Positions 55,950-64,000 of a DNA stretch of 64,000 nucleotides are shown here, one piece after another. The position numbers were made by a program, and so were the translations under genes. Source of the DNA: Chrysaora quinquecirrha (taxonomy: Eukaryota; Cnidaria; Scyphozoa; Semaeostomeae; Pelagiidae). How positions within the stretch are numbered: position 1 is the stretch's first letter; the number at the start of each line of letters is the position of its first letter. The stretch is from the NCBI GenBank assembly GCA_014526335.1, contig JACTAT010000016.1, positions 5,086,472-5,150,471 on the forward strand, in the 5' to 3' direction. The notes under the pieces were generated by a model, which searched no databases, was not told the origin of the DNA, and was given only the letters and a program-made list of their open reading frames with translations.

Positions 55950-57540
55950 TAATAATCAGGAAAAAAAATTGAAAGTTGCTAAACCCGTTTGAAACATCTG
56001 ACGATGATTTTGATTATGATAGAACACTGGAAACATCAAAACAGCCATTGGAAAATTTAACACAAGGCAGAAATTGTAGACACAATAGAAAAACCTCGCG
56101 TAAACATCAGAAACTTGCTTCGAAAGTCTAAAAAATACTAAGAGGAGGCTCCGCAGTCATTTCCTGAAATAGACAACGTTGTTGCCGAATCTAACACTAA
56201 ATATGATGATAGAAACAGTTTTACTGAGTACAACTGTGAATCTAAAGATAAAAGGCTGTTGTTAAATATAAGAAAGTAGAAGACTTTGGGAAAGACTACA
56301 CCGACGGTAATGCGATTAGAAGCAGTTTATTTCGACACTGAAGGACATCTGAACAACTTGCCCCTCTCTTACGTAGTCCTAACCCCTAACGCAATCATGC
56401 GGGGTAAGGATTCTCATATTTGACAATATATGGAAGTACAAGAAGATGTATGCACAAAAAACTCGGACAGCCTAGAGAAAATTCATGGGGACGATTGGGT
56501 TAAGAGTCTGTGAATAATCTTATTGAACAACATCTTACAAATAGAATTGCTCGTGTTGACAAGAAATCGGAGAAATAGTACTGGTAGCTGGAGATGAGAA
56601 AATTGGTTTGTTCTTTGGGTATACGTAGAGGTTAGATGGGGGTCTTAGACAGCACCAGATAAGACGGCTTTGAGTACTGTAAATTCTACAGCACCAGATA
56701 AGACGGTCACTAGTGAAGATAGAGAGCTGTTGTGGATGCTGAAGCAATTACACGATGTGCCTTGAAGAACATACGGACATTTATTGAACTATTCGTACCA
56801 CAAGGGTGAAATTTTAGTGTGCGGTTTTTTCATTTGCATTTTTTGTTGTTAACCAATAAAAAAATAATCCCATAGAGACTAGAGAGAGACTAAAAAACGC
56901 GCGAACTTGATAAAGGTAGCGAATGTGTACTGATGACATGGATAGAGGAGAAACGAGACTGTTAACGTAAGAATTCAAGGACGATTACTATTTTTATATT
57001 TCGTATCTGTAAATTTTTAATTTTATTAACATTGGCCTTGAACCTGCCTGGGAAAGACTGAAGAAAGAATTTGGGCAAGGAGATGCAGCAAAACAGACAT
57101 GTTGATGAAATTCTAAATTAGCCTATTGTCATGAAAGCAATTTCGAAAGGGTACAAGATTGCTATCACAAATTAACTAGCAGTGTCGATGCACTGTTAAC
57201 GCTTGATCAAAAAGACACGCCGAGATGATATATGATTATAACACTAAGCAAGCTTCCTAATGTAAAACCTGATCTCGTAAGAATGGATGAAAAGTGGAAG
57301 AGCTGGGATATGGGAAAATTGATTGAGAGTTTGCCAAATTAGCCTGAAAGGAATAAAGTAGAAGTAGCTGAGAAAACTGGTTGATAAAAAGGAAAGACAT
57401 TGGTACGCAGGAGAGAAAGAAAAAAATGGGAGAAAATCTGCATCTACTGTTGGAACGATCAAGGGAGCTATTTGTGTATATCCTTGATGCCCTAGAAAAT
57501 AGAAGAATATTTTGATACCATAGAGGCAATGTGTTAAGTT
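55950..57540 (+). pseudogene. Heavily decayed BEL/Pao remnants
   Basis: Around 56344-56410 a frame reads LNNLPLSYVVLTPNAIMRGK, typical of the post-integrase region. RVDKKSEK, VLVAGDEK-like pieces (about 56550-56610) follow. Then at 57030-57300 gag-like pieces appear: PAWERLKKEFGQGDAAKQ, TSSVDALLTLDQKDTPR and LSKLPNVKPDLVRMDEKW, with a Cys cluster near 57440. Pol-tail before gag suggests two copies in tandem or a rearrangement. Stops in every frame. Confidence 0.55.
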
Positions 57541-60500
57541 CTATAATTTCAATGCTATTTATATTGCTTGCTGTTTGAAAGAAGTTTCATTGGGTGGTCT
57601 AGTTTCACAGCTATTTGCACATTTCCCGCTCTTTTCGCTCAATCAGTTGAACTCGAGACTTCTGTGCCCTTTTGTACACCTTTTCACCTCCAAGAATTCT
57701 GTAGAGAGACAGAGAGCTTCGTCGACAGCCTTTGATACCCAATGAACTCAGCTATTAAGTGAACCATAGCCAGACGGCTCATTCGAATCTAGACTTGATG
57801 CCTTTTTCATGACAAGTTGTGTTTTGTCCAAAGTAGACAAAAGCTTTTTTTCTACACTTGCAGCACCCTTTTGCTTTTCATTTGTCTTGCACCTTATCCA
57901 CTTTATAGTCTTCGATATTCTGGGTTCCGCAGAAAAAAACAGAATGATTTGGAGTGTGTAGGGGCTCTGCAACTTCCTTTAACAGATAATTATATGCACT
58001 GTAATCTGTAATATGCATCATGCTTGGAGCTAAAGTGAATCTGAACATCGTACTCATTTGCTATAATATTCTTAACCTGATTCCTATGAGCCATTTCAAT
58101 TTTTAAGCCATATGATAATGATACCTTCTCTAGGAATTATTTGACACAGAATCATTGTGTTATTCAATGCAAACTACCCAATGAACTTAATTTTTTACCA
58201 TTTTTGACCTAAGCAACAAGCAAACAAACTATCTTTGGTCAGAAACTTACCTTAATCTACTCTGCTATACGTTAGCAGATAAATTTTGTCTTTGAACACG
58301 TCCACTAAGCTCCTTCGATCTTCGTAACGTGATTAATAGCAGCTAGAACTAATACTGTTGTTAAATTTCAAAATTGTAAATTAAACGCCTCATTTTCTAT
58401 TACTCTTATCAATTCCTATCTGAAAATTGTAGAATATAATCTGACGAATTGGCCCTTTAAACAGTTAATTCTCTTTGAATATTTGAATTGATGGATTCTA
58501 ACCCTCCATTCTGCTGTGATTACTCAAAATTGTCCAATCTAGGAAAGCCTGCTTAAAAATGGTGGGGCACTTTGCATTTTAAACAATTCTCTTTTTCACA
58601 AAGCATACCCAACCCCCCTTACGACTTTAGGGGAATAGAATGCAACATTGAGTCTAGGGGAGTTGGGTCACTTACTCTATGAGAACGGAGTTTTCAAGAG
58701 AAACATGACTAATGGCGAGATTTACTCGATGAGATCAAGAATCTCATGTTGAGTATATCGAATCATCCTCAATATTTTTGGGGAAGATAATTCAAATTTG
58801 GCACAAAGCCTTTATAAGCTTTATTTGATTTTGAAAGAGACAAATGAAATGATTTTTGCAACTTGACTTTGACGTCAATGACGTCATCACATGACAGTTG
58901 GTAACTTTGTGTGCAATCTGAATGACAAACGCACACGAATCGAATGGTGTATCAAGACGGTGAATTTGACTTAGCCTTTCTCATGTTATGACCAAAAAAT
59001 GTCATTTTTAGATGGCTTTTTGTGACGTTATTTCGGAGCGACGCCCATTGAAATCCAAAATGTCTTCAAACCAATTTAGTGGAGCATGCTTGAAAATACG
59101 TAAACCATCTTTCAAACCAAGGTCAGCAAAAGGTTGTCATTTGACCCTACATTTCGACCTAATACAACCTATTGTCCATATGAATGAGTATGGCATGCCG
59201 AATTTCGAGATTGTAATATCATAAGTTATGGTATGAACGGTTATTTACAAAGTCTTGGAGCGAGTGAGCAAACTGCTTGCAAACAGTGCTTTGTTTAGCA
59301 TAGTTAAAACTCCCCAAACTTGATAAAGCCATTCGGGCGCTAATGTTTAACTGCCCTCTCCATTCCATTATTTCATCCGCACTATAAATGTTCCTTCTTG
59401 CTACTTCACTACAATCTGCCAACACGTTGCTTTCTTTGTCCCAATTCTTAATGCTTTACAATGTTCTTTTTTCCCACTTTTTGAATTTCTTTATATCCTC
59501 AGTTTGGTAATTTTTTTTGGGAAGAACTCCTATTTACGCTTTTCATGATGCCTCCCCAGATTTTCTGTATACTACGATTTCACATTTTTCTTTTATGTTA
59601 TATTTTTGCTTTTAGGAATTCCCTTCCTATTACATATTTGTCATTGTTTGAATGATATGTAATGTAATCCTTTGGGTCATCGTTTTTCGTACATTTTATT
59701 TCGTGGAATCTAAAATCATTTTTCTTCCGATTTTTGTTTTTAAATTTCATACATCTTGTGCTGTGCATCGCCGTGAAGGATTCACTGACATTGTAGTGCA
59801 TGTAATAACGCAACCTTCTTTATTCTTATGTGGCTTATTGCTTGGGATTTGAATAGGCAGGGGCAAAGACTGCATTTAGGATCTTATTGTTGGGGATGTT
59901 TAAATAAAGAAGGGTTGGTATTGTATGCAGAATGGATACAACTAGGGTATTAGGGTTTTTCCTATTACACTAATTATAAGCTTAGGCAATTCATAGTTAC
60001 ATGAAACGTAATAGACACATAATTGCATTGAGCATGCGAATTAACCCCATATATCAATATTTTTAAGCCTTTGTTAAATTTTTACGTTTGAGTGTTTGGA
60101 TTGTACAATAATTTCTTATCCTCACGTGGCTATACACTATACTGAGTTTGCTGCTTATCCTCATAATGAATTTATTGACATAGTAGCCCACATCATAACA
60201 TATCACCCTTATTCGTATGTGCCTTTTTGCTGTTGAGTGCATTCAGGATCTAATTGGTGGTGGGGGAATTTGTAGGCAAGATTGATTCAGCTAGGAGATT
60301 CAGTAGACACTTGAAATTTCACAGAAAGCAGGTCATTGCAAATTGAAGAAATATCAAAACCAGTGTTAATGAATTCGTTAACTAAGGGAATCCTAAAAAG
60401 AGCAAGTAAGCGGGGGACGGTAGTTAGACACCTGAGTGTATTGTTGGCCATTAACATTCATGCTGTCTATTATGCGTGGTGCTTATCGTCATATGGTATT

Positions 60501-61166
60501 CTCTTAAGAGAAGTTTATTAAAGGCCATAGTTCCGCCATTCAATAAGGGCGTTATTTTGCTTGATCAGACACATTGCTTCCCAGTAGAACTGCTGAACAT
60601 CTATTCAAACATAACGGGACCACTAACTTTTCTCAAGACAACTCTATTTCAAATACCAATAGCTTGTTTGCGCATTAATTCGTTAAAATTGTCATGTACA
60701 GCTATAAAATCTTGCCAAAATTGGAAACACCATGCTCTTGTCATGTTTCATCTTTTAAAAATCCAGCTTTACAATAACATACTTGGATTAATAAATCCTT
60801 CTCGCCTAACTCAATGTTTGGGCAACTGATAATATCAAATTTCCAGGAACGAGTTTGAGAGGGGATTAGGCGACTTTGAGCTAGTAGCATTAGCAAGGGT
60901 AACATCTCATAAGTTGTAAGGCGTTCTTTCTACGTTTTGTAAAAATACTCTGTAGATTTTCTGTCCAATTGATTGTTATTTTCCTACTGATTGCATTTAT
61001 TGTCATTGTCATATTCATATTTATATAGGTGCTTGTCAGCAATGCTGTGTCTTTTTCTTATACTGTGAATCATTCGAAACAGCTATTGTAGATAAATTTT
61101 CCTTAGTTTTTGTAAATAACATTTTCATCAGAAGCAATCTAATTCATTTTTCCTTGTCTTTTTCAG
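57541..61166. other. Long gene-free stretch
   Basis: No conserved protein recognised. At 59780-59905 and 60165-60280 there are two diverged copies of a block (ttgacatagtag..., ttattc(t/g)tatgtg..., gcatt(t/c)aggatct), an old tandem duplication with a period near 385-390 bp. Lies in the intron before microexon 6 if that gene model holds. Confidence 0.45.
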
Positions 61167-61178
61167 ATCCTTTCCCAG
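61167..61178 (+). CDS. Candidate microexon 6 of the four-TM gene (12 nt, phase 1-1)
   Basis: ttccttgtctttttcag|atcctttcccag|gtaagtg: an excellent acceptor and donor around 12 nt that keep phase 1 and read DPFP plus a split Gly. Very small, so chance cannot be excluded, but both sites are near consensus. Confidence 0.4.
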
Positions 61179-62805
61179 GTAAGTGTGCATTTTATCAAAT
61201 TTCTTGAATTAATAAAAAGTTTTCTTAAGTAGGCTTTTACAAAAAAAGCAATAACCGGTTTTCTGACTTTTTCTTCGATTGTTTATGCTAAAAGGTAACT
61301 TGCTGTTTAAACTCATTTGTACAAACCTATTGTCGAGAGAAAATCATTTCTGGTGAACTTCATTTTTGTATTCCTTGTACTTCCATATCGTGATAAATTT
61401 TGATAAGGTAAGGATACGAAATGTGTGAAGAATATGACGGACGTATCATTTATTGATATTAGCATTGGTATTCATATTCATTTTGACATATCATATTCAT
61501 TATTATTATTTTTGTGCACTCCCAATGTTTATTCTGCAGTTTTGAAAATAGTAAGGATACAAGAATTAGATTATTGTTTAAGATGCTCAGATTGACTTTG
61601 GTATTCATACATTTCTTCACAATTGATATTTTTTTATATTCATTTTTATATTTTTGTTGTGTGTACATATTGATTTAACCTGCTGTGTTACAATGGAAAT
61701 TATGTACTTTCAGAAATTTAATACAGAGCCTAAGCCTACCTATACAGCTAATCGTGGAGATTTTCGCTGCATCTATTTACCTTGGAAAGGATGGTTTTGG
61801 TAATATTTAGTTTTTTTCAAATGTTGTTTTTACCGGTAATTTTGGATTTTCTTTTTGATTTCATTTCATTCGATTTGAAATAGCCTTACCCATACCTGCG
61901 AAAGCAAAGCTTTTAAAGCTGATGGGCACCTTTATTCTTGTGAAGGTTGTGCAACGTTTGTCTGTAATTTTATTTTAGATAGCTACTCTTGTTTCATGAC
62001 TATGCTTGTTTCAATAATTGTTTAAAATATTCCATACCCTTCATGAAAGCTGCAAACTTCCCTTTACTCGTGTTGATGCGCGTCATATGGAATGCCGTCT
62101 TTTTCACCATCAGTCATTCAATGTTGTTGTTTACCTGTGTCAATGATTGATTCATTTCGTAGCTTTACAACTTTTTCTCACTGCGGAATTTTTGCCTGCC
62201 TGAAACGAATCAATATTAGTTGAGGAGACGCCTAGAAAATTCAATTCTAACATCTTTTATTTTTTATCCCCACCCTTGCAATATATTTATTACTTATTTC
62301 TCTCTAGTGTAGCAGATCTGCTTTTACGGCTTGAATTTTCTTCAGTCCAAATCTTTAACTCTAGACCTGAGCAAATGAGTTTTCTGCCATGTTTTCTTAA
62401 GTTATTATTGAGGTTTTGTTGTGCTATGCAGATGATTTTCTGCCTTCTACAATATCATACGCTTCCTTTTATTTAGTTTGTGCCAGCTAAACAAGACTGT
62501 CACAGGTCAGCCATTTTTTGAGGCGTTTCTTGTGCATTCTTCAACATTATTTCACTACCCCCAAGCACCAACTTGCATAACTACTATTTTTCTTTCCGAA
62601 ATCAGATATCTGTTTTCGTTCTTAAAATGTTTTAATTTTTTTCTTTTTTCCCAAACTGCTCGCAAGATTTTCTACACACTATGAAATACTTATTATATTG
62701 AATTTTCTGCCTATTGTGGATCTATTTTTCCCTCAACCCTAGACTCATTACATGAATCCCACACTTTGCAAACAGCATCTGCAGCAACAGGAATAACCAT
62801 TTACA
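61179..62805. other. Downstream intron or intergenic sequence
   Basis: No terminal exon could be assigned. The host gene probably continues to the right of the window. Confidence 0.4.
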
Positions 62806-63230
62806 ATTTCAATTCAATTCAATTCAATTTTCATCAACCATTTAAGGTCCTAGTAACATTAAATACATACTATTACTAATAATAGTGTATCTATTGTTAC
62901 AATGTAAGTAAAAGAAATTAGAATAAAATTATTATAATAAAAAAGAAAAAAAACCGTTCACTAATTTTAATTACATTGCATGACTAGTTATTTGTTCTTC
63001 TCATATATTCCGATTTGTAAACAAATTCTGCAAAACTACTTAATTCATTTACTCTTTCTGGGTTGTTTAAAATGTCTTTTAATATTCTAATTTTTTCATC
63101 TTCAGAGCTATTTGCAATTATTTGTAGTGAAAAATCATGTTTTCTAAAAATGTCTAGCCTAAGATGTTCATTAAATGAACAGTCAAATATGAAATGCAGT
63201 TCAGTTTACATGAAAAATTGAATTGGGTTG
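62806..63230 (-). mobile_element. 3' end of a LINE (minus strand)
   Basis: The minus strand gives ELHFIFDCSFNEHLRLDIFR, LQIIANSSEDEKIRILKDIL and NELSSFAEFVYKSEYMRRTN then a stop, the Cys/His-type C-terminus of a LINE ORF2. The 3' tail ends in a TTGAA microsatellite (62806-62830). It is 5'-truncated near a 63316-63362 microsatellite. Confidence 0.65.
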
Positions 63231-63309
63231 ATGGCCTGCTCAGATATTCGGTTTCTGTCCAGGTTTTTATTATGTCCGAAGGACATATTAAGAGGGTGTT
63301 CGTTGTAAT

Positions 63310-63364
63310 AGGCATATAGGTAGGCATATAGGCATATAGGCATATAGGCATATAGGCATATAGA
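63310..63364. repeat. ggcatata microsatellite
   Basis: About six copies of the 8-bp unit ggcatata. Confidence 0.9.
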
Positions 63365-63505
63365 CGCTTTTTCGTGCCAAAACGTAACAAAAGATAAACC
63401 ACAAATAATAGGAATTAAACTTTGAAATCGCCCTTAAGTGTTGTCGTTAGTGGGCATAAATAAAAAAACGCAATTGCTTGCCAAAAACATCAATTAGTAT
63501 CAACT

Positions 63506-63580
63506 GTTAGTGTAGCGCAGTGGAATAATGCGCTTGTTTCTTGCACTAAGGGTTGGGAGCTCGATCCAGTTGCAGGAAAC
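63506..63580 (+). repeat. tRNA-like SINE head or tRNA pseudogene
   Basis: An A-box TAGCGCAGTGG (63513-63523) and a B-box-like GAGCTCGATCC (63557-63567) have the spacing of an internal pol III promoter. I cannot draw a sound cloverleaf, and AT-rich sequence follows, so a tRNA-derived SINE is more likely than a tRNA gene. To the right (63581-64000) I see nothing recognisable. Confidence 0.5.
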
Positions 63581-64000
63581 TAAAATTTGACACCATGATT
63601 TTCTCGCAAAAAAGCCGGCTCGGTCGGGCTTCAAAAAAAGGTTTGACTACAATATTGCAAAATGTTGCTCAAGTCTAATTTGATTTTATTTTTTATTTTG
63701 AAATATTTACATACAATTTTTGATTCGGTTGTTATTCTCAGAGGTTTCTAGAAGTCCTCTTACATGTAAGATATTTTCGTGTGAAGAGAGGAGGAGATTG
63801 TGGCGCAGTAGAAATTGTTGCCAAGTTAGACAGAAGAAATTTTGCGGCTTCGAGAATCATCTAAAATAAATGGTTCAAAGTTGGCAATCAATTCTTCAAA
63901 GTGCTACTAATTATCAAATATAGTCATCAGCATAGTATGTGAAATTCTTATGATAGTTTTTGGAGATTCTAGAATTAAATTAATCATTTGAAGTGAAGAT

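Noticed and set aside
61716..61803. Exon-like interval with acceptor tactttcag and donor gtaata
   Set aside because: The phase needed after microexon 6 hits a stop at the third codon; only another frame is open.
62747..62879. Terminal exon of the four-TM gene (good acceptor, then an open frame to a stop, with an AATAAA nearby)
   Set aside because: Its second half is the TTGAA microsatellite and tail of a LINE; no support beyond the acceptor.
63506..63580. Functional tRNA gene
   Set aside because: A and B boxes are present but acceptor and anticodon stems do not pair convincingly.

Overview
This is an AT-rich, repeat-dominated piece of an animal nuclear genome. The grounds are spliceosomal introns, a four-TM animal-type membrane protein, BEL/Pao, Gypsy, CR1-like and Penelope-like retroelements, many MITEs, and a nucleosome-sized satellite. 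The element mix suits a marine invertebrate, perhaps a cnidarian; that assignment is an inference and nothing in the window proves it. No bacterial operons, rRNA genes or CRISPR arrays were seen.

Layout. 1-6.5 kb: MITEs, short tandem repeats, a possible first exon of a minus-strand gene (2864-2918) and a decayed cysteine-protease-like pseudogene (about 5.3-5.96 kb). 6.58-12.88 kb: a BEL/Pao LTR retrotransposon on the minus strand, with near-identical LTRs but frameshifted ORFs. 12.9-16.2 kb: MITEs and a LINE scrap. 16.26-21.87 kb: a 166-bp satellite with a higher-order repeat. 23-24.8 kb: two more MITEs. 25.5-28.2 kb: a 5'-truncated CR1-like LINE (minus). 29.6-37.2 kb: nested tandem repeats, including a 366-bp repeat and two arrays of a 51-bp minisatellite. 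A Penelope-like element (33149-35754) is inserted among them with direct-repeat pLTRs, a 13-bp target-site duplication and a hammerhead-ribozyme-like motif. 38.37 kb to beyond the right end: one host gene on the plus strand. 48.9-53.6 kb: a young Gypsy element (minus) lying inside an intron of that gene. 55.9-57.5 kb: decayed BEL remnants. 62.8-63.6 kb: a LINE tail and a tRNA-like SINE head.

The host gene is the most interesting object. Exon 38405-39128 encodes four TM segments laid out like a connexin: an amphipathic N-terminus, two Cys in each extracellular loop, and a loop-2/TM4 segment resembling the connexin signature. It is followed by a ladder of very short exons (60, 66, 24, 27 and 12 nt, plus a possible 21 nt) spread over more than 20 kb. 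All are phase 1-1, so any could be skipped without changing frame, and together they encode a polar tail. The gene does not end inside the window.

Limits: all calls come from reading the sequence. Splice sites, family names and ribozyme activity are predictions. Several young elements carry more frameshifts than their LTR identity would suggest, so assembly indels are possible.
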